NCBI RefSeq assembly: GCF_009689005.1
Contig: NZ_AP021879.1
Coordinates: 6,171,724 to 6,235,723, forward strand
Reading direction: 5' to 3'
Length of the DNA stretch: 64,000 nt
From: Desulfosarcina ovata subsp. ovata
Lineage (GTDB): Bacteria > Desulfobacterota > Desulfobacteria > Desulfobacterales > Desulfosarcinaceae
In this document: one piece after another, positions 8,714-17,030 of the stretch
Layout: each line of letters starts with the position of its first letter
Numbering within the stretch: position 1 is the stretch's first letter
The notes under the pieces: model-generated
The model's database searches: none
Seen by the model: only the letters and a program-made list of their open reading frames with translations
What the model was told of the DNA's origin: nothing
Position numbers and translations under genes: made by a program

Positions 8714-10309
8714 ATGGAAAACAAGATTTTTGAACTTGAATTAAACACCCTTTACGCCATCAGCCAGAAATTTGGCCAGGTCCTCGATCTGGATCACACG
8801 CTGATGTCCATTCTGGAGATTCTTTCCAGGAATCTTACCATGGAGCGGGGGACCGTTACCCTGAAAGAGAAAGATACCGGTCTTCTCAAAATCATTGCCT
8901 CCCACGGGCTGGATCCGCTTGAGCAGAAGCGTGGCATCTACCATCCGGGGGAGGGCATTACCGGGGCTATCTTTGAAACAGCCCAGCCGTTTGCGATTCC
9001 TGACATCGGCAAGGAACCGCTTTTTCTGAACCGCACCCAGGCGCGTAACCTGACCAAAAACAGCATTGCATTTATCGGCGTACCGATTGTATTGAACAAT
9101 GAACCCATCGGCGTGCTCAGCGTTGACCGGCTTTTTGGCCCCGAGATCGATTTCAAGGAGGATATCCGTTTTCTGACCATTGTTGCCACACTGATGGCGC
9201 AATTTGTTCAACTCAACCGCCAGGTCGAGCGGCGTGAGGAACATCTGCTCACGGAAAACCGCAGCCTGCGGGCCGAGGTTTCGGCCAAGTACAATCATTT
9301 TTTTGCGGTGGGCGTCAGCCCGGCGATGCAAACGCTGAACAAAATGATTCGCAAGGTGGCTCCCAGCCGCGCATCGGTGCTGTTGCTCGGTGAGTCCGGA
9401 ACCGGGAAAACGCTCACTGCGCGGATCATCCATGAGTTAAGTCAGCGGCGCAGAAATCCATTCGCCAAGGTCAATTGCGCCGCACTGCCGGACAACCTCA
9501 TTGAATCTGAGCTGTTCGGGCATGAGAAGGGCGCTTTTACCGGAGCGACCCAGATGAAGAAGGGGCGCCTTGAGGAAGCCGACACCGGCACGATTTTTCT
9601 CGACGAAATTGGAGAGCTGCCCATGCCGGTTCAGGCGAAACTGCTGCGCTTCCTGCAGGAAAGAGATTTTGAGCGCCTGGGAAGCACGCAGACCCGCAAG
9701 GTGGATGTGCGCATTATCGCCGCTACCAATATCGACCTGAATAAGGCCGTTGAGGAGGGCCGCTTCCGCTCTGACCTGTTTTACCGCCTGAATGTCTTCC
9801 CCATCTCCATTCCTCCACTTAGGAGAAGAAAAGCGGACTTGCCCCTGCTGGTCGATTATTTCATTGCCAAGACCGCCCGCGAGTATGGTCGGCAGTTTTT
9901 CTTTTCGGCCGAGTGTATGGAAATTCTGGCCGCCTACAATTGGCCGGGAAATGTCCGGGAACTGGAAAACCTCATTGAGCGTGTCGCCATCATGGCTGAA
10001 AGCAACCAAATTCAAACCAGCATGCTTCCGGCCTATCTGTTCAACAGCAATTCTCAGCAAGCCACTTACGAAACACAACCTTCTGCTCCCCTTTCTGCCG
10101 CCACACCAACGACATCCAGGCTTGAAGTCATGGAGCGGGAAGCGCTGCTGGAATCCCTGGCGCGGAATGACTGGGTGCAACAGAAAGCGGCCCGCGAAAT
10201 TGGCTTGACGCTACGCCAGATGGGCTATCGGGTGAAGAAATTCAAACTGGATAAGATTATCCGCGAAAACAAACAGCGCAATGTGCAGTTCAAAGACCTC
10301 TCAACCTGA
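8714..10309 (+). CDS. nifA: NifA, sigma-54 activator of nif genes
   Basis: A 531-residue enhancer-binding protein with the NifA layout. An N-terminal GAF domain spans about residues 20-170. A sigma-54-interacting AAA+ domain spans about 200-440, with Walker A GESGTGKT, the GAFTGA loop and Walker B TIFLDEIGE. A Fis-type helix-turn-helix is at about 475-515 (AAREIGLTLRQMGYRVKKF). The intact GAFTGA loop means it can remodel the sigma-54 holoenzyme. It is directly upstream of and codirectional with nifH, whose promoter has perfect -24/-12 elements. In other bacteria nitrogen or oxygen signals act on NifA through its GAF domain or partners; the signal here is unknown. Confidence 0.92.
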   Translation: MENKIFELELNTLYAISQKFGQVLDLDHTLMSILEILSRNLTMERGTVTLKEKDTGLLKIIASHGLDPLEQKRGIYHPGEGITGAIFETAQPFAIPDIGKEPLFLNRTQARNLTKNSIAFIGVPIVLNNEPIGVLSVDRLFGPEIDFKEDIRFLTIVATLMAQFVQLNRQVERREEHLLTENRSLRAEVSAKYNHFFAVGVSPAMQTLNKMIRKVAPSRASVLLLGESGTGKTLTARIIHELSQRRRNPFAKVNCAALPDNLIESELFGHEKGAFTGATQMKKGRLEEADTGTIFLDEIGELPMPVQAKLLRFLQERDFERLGSTQTRKVDVRIIAATNIDLNKAVEEGRFRSDLFYRLNVFPISIPPLRRRKADLPLLVDYFIAKTAREYGRQFFFSAECMEILAAYNWPGNVRELENLIERVAIMAESNQIQTSMLPAYLFNSNSQQATYETQPSAPLSAATPTTSRLEVMEREALLESLARNDWVQQKAAREIGLTLRQMGYRVKKFKLDKIIRENKQRNVQFKDLST

Positions 10310-10437
10310 CATGATTCTTTGGGATGTTTATCGTAGTATCGGTACTGTTTTCAGTTTCCCGCCTTGTGAGAAAAAACGATCCCGTCTCTCTAAGCTCCCT
10401 TGTTGTTTGCACGTAGACTCGCTTTATTCATGATTGC

Positions 10438-10502
10438 CCGGATGGTAAGGCTTTCTAACGATGAAAATATTTTTTTTTCGATGTTAAAAAACTACCATCC
10501 GG
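10438..10502. repeat. Inverted repeat in the nifA-nifH intergenic region
   Basis: CCGGATGGTA (10438-10447) and TACCATCCGG (10493-10502) are perfect 10-bp inverted arms around a 45-bp AT-rich centre with a T9 run. This may be a transcript-end structure for nifA or a protein site. The 459-bp nifA-nifH region contains no gene; it holds this repeat, two ATCTACA/TGTAGAT dyads and the nifH promoter. Confidence 0.45.
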
Positions 10503-10546
10503 AAGAAGAATAAACTTTTCATTAACACTGGTGCAACGTTGTGTAT

Positions 10547-10587
10547 ATCTACACTATTGTAGATTGCTCATCTACATGATTGTAGAT
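10547..10587. promoter_or_regulatory. Two tandem dyads, candidate NifA enhancer sites
   Basis: ATCTACACTATTGTAGAT (10547-10564) and ATCTACATGATTGTAGAT (10570-10587) are two copies of the same dyad ATCTACA-N4-TGTAGAT. They begin 23 bp apart, about two helical turns, and lie about 110-150 bp upstream of the -24 element. That is where enhancer-binding proteins act. They do not match the classical NifA site TGT-N10-ACA, so the bound protein could be this NifA with a different specificity or another regulator. Confidence 0.6.
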
Positions 10588-10694
10588 GTGGATTGTGGAC
10601 TCGTGGGCAACGAGGGATTGATCGCTGCTCAAGAATAAAATTATTGTTTGAATATACAGGTGGATATAATTTTTCTGATGGTGATTTAACCTGC

Positions 10695-10710
10695 TGGTAC
10701 ATGGGTTGCT
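10695..10710 (+). promoter_or_regulatory. Sigma-54 promoter of the nif operon
   Basis: TGGTACATGGGTTGCT has the -24 GG (10696-10697) and -12 GC (10708-10709) with the exact 10-bp spacing required by sigma-54 polymerase. Transcription would start near 10720, leaving a leader of about 50 nt before nifH. A NifA gene lies just upstream, as expected for an activator-dependent nif promoter. Confidence 0.85.
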
Positions 10711-10768
10711 ACGATAGAGCACAAAACGACTTGATTAACCCTAACCCTGATAGGCAAAGGAAAGTAAA

Positions 10769-11593
10769 ATGAGGAAAATAGCAATTTACGGCAAAGGCGG
10801 AATCGGCAAATCCACAACCACACAAAATACGGTGGCGGGTTTGGTAGAAATGGGACAGAAAGTGATGGTCGTTGGTTGCGATCCCAAGGCGGACTCCACG
10901 CGGCTCTTGTTGGGCGGGCTGGCACAGAAAACCGTTTTGGACACCCTTCGTGAGGAAGGCGAAGATGTCGAGCTGGAAGATGTTCGCAAGATTGGATTTG
11001 GCGGAACGTTATGTACGGAGTCTGGGGGGCCGGAGCCGGGTGTCGGCTGCGCCGGTCGGGGGATTATCACTTCCATCAACCTGCTTGAACAACTCGGTGC
11101 CTATGCGGACAGCGAAGAGCTGGATTATGCTTTCTACGATGTTCTCGGCGACGTGGTTTGCGGTGGTTTCGCCATGCCCATCCGCGAGGGCAAGGCCCAG
11201 GAAATCTACATCGTCGTCTCCGGCGAGATGATGGCCATGTACGCGGCCAACAACATCTGCAAGGGAATTGTGAAGTTTGCGGAAGCCGGCGGGGTGCGCC
11301 TGGGTGGACTGATCTGCAACAGCCGTAATGTGGACAAGGAGCAGGACTTGATCGAGGAGCTTGCCAAACGGCTTGGCACCCAGATGATTCACTTCATTCC
11401 CAGGGACAACGTGGTACAGCGGGCCGAGATCAATCGGAAAACCGTGATCGAATTTGATCCCAAGGATCCCCAGGCGGATGAATACCGGGCCCTGGCCAAA
11501 AAGATTGCGGAGAACGAACTGAAGGTGATCCCCACGCCGATGGCCATAGAAGATCTCGAAAAACTGCTGATCGACTACGGTTTTATGGACTAA
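10769..11593 (+). CDS. nifH: Nitrogenase iron protein NifH
   Basis: A 274-residue dinitrogenase reductase, which hydrolyses ATP and passes single electrons to the MoFe protein. The P-loop GKGGIGKST is at residues 9-17. The two Cys that bridge the [4Fe-4S] cluster between subunits are in GCAGRGIITSI and DVVCGGFAMP. The Arg of CAGRG is the residue modified by ADP-ribosylation in organisms with DraT. The length is typical for NifH (about 270-290). It is the first gene behind the sigma-54 promoter; AAAGGAAA precedes the ATG. The next genes are two PII-like nifI genes, the arrangement of anaerobic nitrogen fixers and methanogens. Confidence 0.97.
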   Translation: MRKIAIYGKGGIGKSTTTQNTVAGLVEMGQKVMVVGCDPKADSTRLLLGGLAQKTVLDTLREEGEDVELEDVRKIGFGGTLCTESGGPEPGVGCAGRGIITSINLLEQLGAYADSEELDYAFYDVLGDVVCGGFAMPIREGKAQEIYIVVSGEMMAMYAANNICKGIVKFAEAGGVRLGGLICNSRNVDKEQDLIEELAKRLGTQMIHFIPRDNVVQRAEINRKTVIEFDPKDPQADEYRALAKKIAENELKVIPTPMAIEDLEKLLIDYGFMD

Positions 11594-11667
11594 TCCGGCA
11601 AAGCCGATACTGGAAAACAGTAACCTAAACAATAAAAGAAATAGAATAATCAAGGAGATTGGTTACC

Positions 11668-12024
11668 ATGATAATGATTCGATCGATCGTCAGGCCGGAA
11701 AAGGCAGATGATGTTCTCGCCGCATTGATGGAAGCTGGGTTTCCAGCGGTTACCAGGCTTTCCGTGGTTGGACGGGGTAAGCAGCGGGGTATCAAAATCG
11801 GTGAAATTACCTACGATAAGATTCCTAAGGAAATGCTCATTACCGTGGTGAAAGACGGCGCTAAGGAATTTGTCATCAAAACCATTATGGATGCGGCGCG
11901 GACCGGAGAAAAAGGCGCCTTTGGCGATGGAAAAATTTTCATTACACCAGTAGACGAATCCTACACCATCAGTTCGGGAATCAAAGAAACGGAAACCGGC
12001 GAGCCTGAAGAGGTAAAAATATGA
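11668..12024 (+). CDS. nifI1: NifI1, PII-like nitrogenase switch-off protein
   Basis: A 118-residue PII-superfamily protein of the NifI1 (GlnB-like) type found between nifH and nifD. In methanogens NifI1 and NifI2 form a complex that inhibits the MoFe protein when ammonium is present and is relieved by 2-oxoglutarate. The core is recognisable (VVGRGKQRGIKIG in the T-loop region and the C-terminal GAFGDGKIFITPV). The ATG at 11668 has AAGGAG 10 bases upstream; an in-frame TTG at 11659 is less likely. The stop overlaps the nifI2 start by 4 bp, which suggests coupled translation of the two partners. Confidence 0.92.
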   Translation: MIMIRSIVRPEKADDVLAALMEAGFPAVTRLSVVGRGKQRGIKIGEITYDKIPKEMLITVVKDGAKEFVIKTIMDAARTGEKGAFGDGKIFITPVDESYTISSGIKETETGEPEEVKI

Positions 12025-12401
12025 AAGAAATAATGGCCATTGTCCGAATGAATATGATCAATCAAACCCGGAAGGCATTGACCGAAGTGGGTGTCTCTTC
12101 AATGACGGCCAACGATGCCCTGGGGCGGGGCGCCGGTTTGGTTGACATGAGCCTGCTTAAGGGCGCCGAACAGGGATACGAAGAGGCCATATCCCAGCTC
12201 GGCCAAAGCAATCGGCTGATTCCCAAACGAATGATCATTATTGTTTCCAAGGATAAGCATGTTGATAAAATCGTAAAAACCATCATCAAAGTGAACCAGA
12301 CCGGCAAACCCGGTGACGGAAAGATATTCGTGCTGCCGGTAGCCGATTCGATAAGCGTAAGAACCGCCGAAGACGGTGATTCCACCTTAGATGATTTATA
12401 G
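12021..12401 (+). CDS. nifI2: NifI2, PII-like nitrogenase switch-off protein
   Basis: A 126-residue PII-superfamily protein, partner of NifI1. The family pattern is clear in MKEIMAIVRMNMINQTRKAL at the start and GKPGDGKIFVLPVADSISVRT near the end. Its T-loop region (about residues 38-60) differs from canonical GlnB and lacks the uridylylated Tyr context, as is usual for NifI2. It overlaps nifI1 by 4 bp and ends 11 bp before nifD. Its presence predicts rapid post-translational switching of nitrogenase by ammonium and 2-oxoglutarate in place of DraT/DraG modification; neither dra gene is in the window. Confidence 0.92.
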   Translation: MKEIMAIVRMNMINQTRKALTEVGVSSMTANDALGRGAGLVDMSLLKGAEQGYEEAISQLGQSNRLIPKRMIIIVSKDKHVDKIVKTIIKVNQTGKPGDGKIFVLPVADSISVRTAEDGDSTLDDL

Positions 12402-12412
12402 GAGAAATAATC

Positions 12413-14089
12413 ATGACGGTTATGCCCGACAAAAAAACCGAATATGAAGAAAGCGCAACATCATGGCGGGAGCTCGATCCTGAAGAAGTAAAAAAAGGGA
12501 TCATGGCCAAATACCCCCCCAAGGTGGCGCGCAAACGATCCAAGCATTTTGTCGTCAATAAGAAGAAAGATGAGCAAAGCTACGAGCCAATTCAAGCCAA
12601 TGTGAGAACTATCCCCGGGATTATATCCCAGCGGGGATGCTGCTATGCCGGGTGCAAGGGCGTGGTCATGGGGCCCACGCGTGACATCATCAATCTGACA
12701 CACGGCCCCATTGGGTGCGGGTTTTACTCCTGGCTGACCCGGCGCAACCAGACCGATCCATCCACGACGCCGGATGGGCATAACTTCATGACTTATTGCT
12801 TCTCGACCGACATAGAGGACAAAGAGGTTATTTTCGGTGGAGAAAAGAAGCTGAAACAAGCCATTCAGGAAGCCTTTGATATTTTCAAACCCAAAATGAT
12901 CTCCGTGTTTTCCACCTGCCCGATCGGATTGATCGGTGACGATATTCATTCCGTCACCCGGGAAATGCAGGAAAAACTCGGTATCACCATCTTCGGCTTC
13001 AGTTGTGAGGGATACAAGGGGGTCAGCCAGTCCGCCGGCCACCATGTGGCCAATAACGGATTGTTTATGCATGTCATCGGCCAGGATGACACGGTTCAGG
13101 AAGGCGAATACAAAGTCAACCTGTTGGGAGAGTATAACATCGGCGGGGATGAATTCATCATTGATGAACTGTTCGAAAAGTGTGGTATCAAAATTATTTC
13201 CACCTTTTCCGGTAACTCCAGCGTCGACCATTTCAGAAACTCCCACACGGCCGACCTGAACCTGATCATGTGCCACCGTTCCATCAACTATGTGGCCGAC
13301 ATGATGGAAGAGAAGTATGGTATCCCCTGGATGAAAATCAATTTTCTGGGGGCCAAGTCGACTGCCGCTTCTCTGCGTAAGATTGCCCAGTATTACGGGG
13401 ATCAGAAGCTCATCGACCGCGTGGAAGAGGTCATCGCTGAAGAAATGGTAGACGTGGAAAAAGCCCAGGCCGATGTCCAGACCAGGCTGAAAGGCAAGCT
13501 GGCCATGATGTTCGTCGGCGGCTCCCGCGCGCATCATTATCAAGAGTTGTTCAACGAGATGGGTATGCAGACCATTGCCGCCGGTTACGAGTTCGCCCAT
13601 CGTGACGATTACGAAGGGCGCCATGTCCTGCCGTCAATCACGGTAGACTCCGACAGTCGGAACATCGAAGAACTCGACGTTGAAAAAGATCCAACACGAT
13701 ACAATCCGCGAATTCCCGAAGATGAAATGGAACAAGAGGAACGACACGGAATCAAGCTGAAGACCTATGATGGCATGATGCCCGATATGGAGGAAAACTT
13801 TACCTACTCGATTGACGATATCAGCCAGTACGAAACCGAGAAGATGATCGAGATTTACAAACCGGCCATTTTCTGCGCGGGCATCAAAGAGAAATACATG
13901 GTGCAGAAACACGGCATGCCGATGAAACAGCTGCACAGCTATGATTCCGGTGGACCCTACGCCGTCTTCAAAGGAGCGATCAATTTTTATTATGAAATCG
14001 ACCGTATGATTAACAGCAAGGTGTGGGGCCACATCCGGGCTCCCTGGGAAGAAAACCCCGAGCTAGCCGCCATGTATGCGAATGAATAG
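12413..14089 (+). CDS. nifD: Nitrogenase MoFe protein alpha chain NifD
   Basis: A 558-residue alpha subunit, about 60 residues longer than the aerobic type because of an insertion typical of anaerobes (about residues 410-450, acidic). P-cluster ligands are in GCCYAGCKG, HGPIGCGFYSW and STCPIGLIGDD. The FeMo-cofactor ligands are Cys287 in LIMCHRSINY and His508 in QLHSYDSGGPY, which correspond to Cys275 and His442 of Azotobacter. The neighbouring nifK lacks the long N-terminus of the aerobic type, consistent with this lineage. No anfG or vnfG lies nearby, so a molybdenum enzyme is most likely. AGGAG precedes the ATG. A MITE-like repeat begins one base after the stop. Confidence 0.95.
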   Translation: MTVMPDKKTEYEESATSWRELDPEEVKKGIMAKYPPKVARKRSKHFVVNKKKDEQSYEPIQANVRTIPGIISQRGCCYAGCKGVVMGPTRDIINLTHGPIGCGFYSWLTRRNQTDPSTTPDGHNFMTYCFSTDIEDKEVIFGGEKKLKQAIQEAFDIFKPKMISVFSTCPIGLIGDDIHSVTREMQEKLGITIFGFSCEGYKGVSQSAGHHVANNGLFMHVIGQDDTVQEGEYKVNLLGEYNIGGDEFIIDELFEKCGIKIISTFSGNSSVDHFRNSHTADLNLIMCHRSINYVADMMEEKYGIPWMKINFLGAKSTAASLRKIAQYYGDQKLIDRVEEVIAEEMVDVEKAQADVQTRLKGKLAMMFVGGSRAHHYQELFNEMGMQTIAAGYEFAHRDDYEGRHVLPSITVDSDSRNIEELDVEKDPTRYNPRIPEDEMEQEERHGIKLKTYDGMMPDMEENFTYSIDDISQYETEKMIEIYKPAIFCAGIKEKYMVQKHGMPMKQLHSYDSGGPYAVFKGAINFYYEIDRMINSKVWGHIRAPWEENPELAAMYANE

Positions 14090-14236
14090 CTAGTGCCCAT
14101 CCAGAAATGACCAATTTGCCCGATATCGGCGTTGCGCGAAAAATTTGATCCTCGGAATATCAACCATATGCCTCCGGTAAAATTTTTCGCGCGCCTTGAT
14201 CTCAACCAAATTTGCCTATTTCTGAACGGGCACTGG
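14090..14236. repeat. MITE-like imperfect inverted repeat between nifD and nifK
   Basis: A 147-bp imperfect palindrome with outer arms AGTGCCC (14092-14098) and GGGCACT (14228-14234). Inner pairings include CAGAAATGACCAA-type sequence against its partial complement near 14205-14225, and GCGCGAAAAATTT near 14144 against AAATTTTTCGCGCGC near 14179-14193. It encodes nothing, starts one base after the nifD stop, and would fold into a long hairpin in the nif mRNA. The architecture is that of a miniature inverted-repeat element or a REP-type intergenic repeat. Only one copy is visible in this window. Confidence 0.75.
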
Positions 14237-14276
14237 ATAAAGACCTTGTATTCATTTTAAGAGAGGAACGTAAAAG

Positions 14277-15659
14277 ATGTTAATGCGACACACACCCAAA
14301 GAAATACCCGAGCGAAAGGCTCTGACCGTCAACCCGGCCAAAACCTGCCAGCCCATCGGCGCTATGTACGCCTCTTTGGGGATTCACGGCTGTCTGCCCC
14401 ACAGCCACGGCTCCCAGGGATGTTATGCCTACCACCGGTCCTGCTTGACCCGGCATTACAAAGAACCGGTTTTGGCGGCAACCAGCTCGTTCACCGAAGG
14501 CGCTTCCGTGTTTGGCGGCCAGGCCAACCTTTTGCAGGCCATCAACAATATTTTTACCGTATATGATCCGGCCGTTATCGCCGTCCATACGACGTGTCTG
14601 TCTGAAACCATCGGGGACGATATCCCCCAGATATTCGCCAAAGCTGAGAATGAAGGCAAGATTCCGGACGGCAAGTATGTGCTGCATGCCAACACCCCCA
14701 GCTATGTGGGCACCCATGTGACCGGTTTTGCCAACATGACCAAGGCCATGGTTGATTATTTTGCAACCGCCAACGGCCACAAGGAGAAGTGTGTCAACCT
14801 GATTCCTGGCTGGGTGGAGCCTTCGGATATGAAGGAAATCAAACGCATTGCCTTTGAGATGGGCGTCAAGTCGATCCTTTTCCCGGATACGGAAAATGTG
14901 CTCAATGGGCCGCAAACCGGTAAGTTTACCATGTACCCCAAGGGCGGCGTCACCATTGATCAGTTGAAAAAAACCGGGAGCAGCCGGGGAACCATCGCCC
15001 TCGGTCGTTTGGCGTCCGGACCGGCTGCCAAGGCGTTGGACGCGAAATGCAAGGTGCCCTGCGAGATTCTGGATCTGCCCATTGGCCTCAAGGCCACCGA
15101 TCGATTCGTGGATGCCTTGAGAAAAATGGCCGGCGTTACGGTTCCGGATTCGTTGAATCTGGAACGTGGGCAGATGCTGGACATTATCACCGACATGCAG
15201 GCCTATCTTTACCACAAAAAAGTCGCTTTGGTCGGCGACCCGGATCAGTTGGAAGCACTGACCGAGTTTCTAATCGATATCGATATGCTGCCGGTTCATA
15301 TCATCACCGGTACCAGGGATAAGAAGTTCGAACAACGGATCCAGGAGCTCACCGCAGACCTGCCTTGCAAGGTGAATGTGAAAAGCGGTTACGGCGCAGA
15401 TATGTTTCATTTTCATCAGTTGATCAAAAATGAGCCCGTGGATCTGATGTTTGGCAATACCTATGTCAAATATATTTCCAGGGATGAAGATATTCCCTTT
15501 ATCCGGTTCGGATTTCCGATCATGGACCGCATCGGCCACAGCTACTTTCCCACCGTGGGGTATCAGGGGGGAATGCGGCTTTTGGAAAAAATTTTGGATG
15601 CATTGATGGATCGCCAGGATCGGGATTCTTCAGAAATTGAATTTGACCTTGTAATGTAA
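14277..15659 (+). CDS. nifK: Nitrogenase MoFe protein beta chain NifK
   Basis: A 460-residue beta subunit of dinitrogenase, shorter at the N-terminus than the Azotobacter form (about 520), as in Clostridium and methanogens. The three P-cluster Cys are in AKTCQPIGAMYA, GSQGCYAYHRS and TTCLSETIGDD. With NifD it forms the a2b2 MoFe protein. It is separated from nifD by 187 bp holding a MITE-like repeat, an unusually wide gap for this gene pair, and has its own AGAGGA ribosome binding site. Cotranscription with nifD would require reading through the hairpin. Confidence 0.95.
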   Translation: MLMRHTPKEIPERKALTVNPAKTCQPIGAMYASLGIHGCLPHSHGSQGCYAYHRSCLTRHYKEPVLAATSSFTEGASVFGGQANLLQAINNIFTVYDPAVIAVHTTCLSETIGDDIPQIFAKAENEGKIPDGKYVLHANTPSYVGTHVTGFANMTKAMVDYFATANGHKEKCVNLIPGWVEPSDMKEIKRIAFEMGVKSILFPDTENVLNGPQTGKFTMYPKGGVTIDQLKKTGSSRGTIALGRLASGPAAKALDAKCKVPCEILDLPIGLKATDRFVDALRKMAGVTVPDSLNLERGQMLDIITDMQAYLYHKKVALVGDPDQLEALTEFLIDIDMLPVHIITGTRDKKFEQRIQELTADLPCKVNVKSGYGADMFHFHQLIKNEPVDLMFGNTYVKYISRDEDIPFIRFGFPIMDRIGHSYFPTVGYQGGMRLLEKILDALMDRQDRDSSEIEFDLVM

Positions 15660-15675
15660 TTATTAAGAGGGAAAC

Positions 15676-17028
15676 ATGGCCAGCATCTCTATACTTAAAG
15701 GCAGAGAAAAGCAGATTTACCAAAAAGGCAGTCAAGACTTTGATATGTCGTGTGATAAAAAGAGTCTGGCCGGTTCCATCAGCCAGCGGGCGTGTGTGTT
15801 TTGCGGATCTCGGGTGGTGCTTTACCCCATCGCCGATGCGCTGCATCTCATACACGGCCCGATTGGCTGTGCCTCCTACACATGGGACATCCGCGGCTCG
15901 CTCTCATCCGGTCCGCAACTGCACCGCATGAGTTTCTCCACCGACTTGCAGGAGAGAGATATTATCTTTGGCGGTGAGAAAAAATTAACCAACGCACTGG
16001 ACACGCTGATCGATCAATATAAACCCAAAGCCGCGTTTGTCTACGCGACCTGTATTGTCGGTTTGATTGGCGACGATATCGATGCCATCTGCAAGAAGAT
16101 GTCCGAAGAAAAAGGTATCCCGGTTCTGCCGGTTCATTCCGAGGGCTTCAAAGGCACCAAAAAGGACGGATACAAAGCGGCCTGTGATGCCATGGCCAAC
16201 ATTGTCGGTACCGGATCAATAAAAGATATCAGTCCGCTCAGCATCAACATCATGGGCGAATTCAACATTGCCGGCGAGGCCTGGGTCATTCGCGACTATT
16301 ACGAACGGATGGGTCTCGAGGTGGTGTCGGTTTTCACCGGGGACGGCCGGGTCGAAAATATCAAACGATCCCATGGCGCTGCCCTCAACGTGGTGCAATG
16401 CTCAGGTTCGATGCTGCATTTGGCGCAGCACATGCAAGAAAAATACGGAATCCCTTATATTCGGGTTTCCTATTTCGGAATCGAGGATATGTCCAAGGCG
16501 CTCTATGATGTGGCCGAACATTTCCAGGATATTGATCCCGAGGTCCTGCCGCGGACCCAGGCACTGGTACGGGAGGAAGTCAAGAAGATCCATCCGGTCC
16601 TCAAGCAGTACAAGAAAAAGCTTCATGGGAAAAAGGCCGCCATTTACGTCGGCGGCGCGTTCAAGGCCTTCTCCATGATCAAGGCGCTGCGGACGCTGGG
16701 AATGGATGTCGTGCTGGCGGGGTCGCAAACCGGAACCAAGGAAGATTACCAGGTCCTCAAGGACATGTGTGACGACGGAACGGTGATTGTGGATGATGCC
16801 AATCCTGTTGAGCTTTCCAAGTACAGTATCGAAAAGAAAGTCTCACTTTTCGTCGGCGGTGTCAAAGAGAGGCCCATGGCGTTCAAACTGGGAATCGGTT
16901 TTTGCGATCACAACCATGAGCGGAAGCTCTCGCTGGCCGGATACAGCGGCATGATCAATTTCGCCAGAGAAGTTTATGCGTCGGTCACCAGTCCGGTCTG
17001 GCAATTCGCGCCACAAAGAAATCAATAG
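15676..17028 (+). CDS. nifE: NifE, FeMo-cofactor scaffold alpha-like subunit
   Basis: A 450-residue NifD paralogue that with NifN forms the NifEN scaffold, where the NifB cofactor is matured by adding Mo and homocitrate. Cluster Cys are seen in RACVFCGSRVVL, HGPIGCASYTWD and ATCIVGLIGDD. The FeMo-co ligand His of NifD is absent, which separates NifE from NifD. It follows nifK by 16 bp and precedes nifN by 2 bp. The length is normal for NifE (about 450-470). Confidence 0.93.
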   Translation: MASISILKGREKQIYQKGSQDFDMSCDKKSLAGSISQRACVFCGSRVVLYPIADALHLIHGPIGCASYTWDIRGSLSSGPQLHRMSFSTDLQERDIIFGGEKKLTNALDTLIDQYKPKAAFVYATCIVGLIGDDIDAICKKMSEEKGIPVLPVHSEGFKGTKKDGYKAACDAMANIVGTGSIKDISPLSINIMGEFNIAGEAWVIRDYYERMGLEVVSVFTGDGRVENIKRSHGAALNVVQCSGSMLHLAQHMQEKYGIPYIRVSYFGIEDMSKALYDVAEHFQDIDPEVLPRTQALVREEVKKIHPVLKQYKKKLHGKKAAIYVGGAFKAFSMIKALRTLGMDVVLAGSQTGTKEDYQVLKDMCDDGTVIVDDANPVELSKYSIEKKVSLFVGGVKERPMAFKLGIGFCDHNHERKLSLAGYSGMINFAREVYASVTSPVWQFAPQRNQ

Positions 17029-17030
17029 AG

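Noticed and set aside
10529..10544. TGGTGCAACGTTGTGT as a second nif sigma-54 promoter
   Set aside because: The -12 position is GT instead of GC, and a perfect site at 10695-10710 lies closer to nifH.
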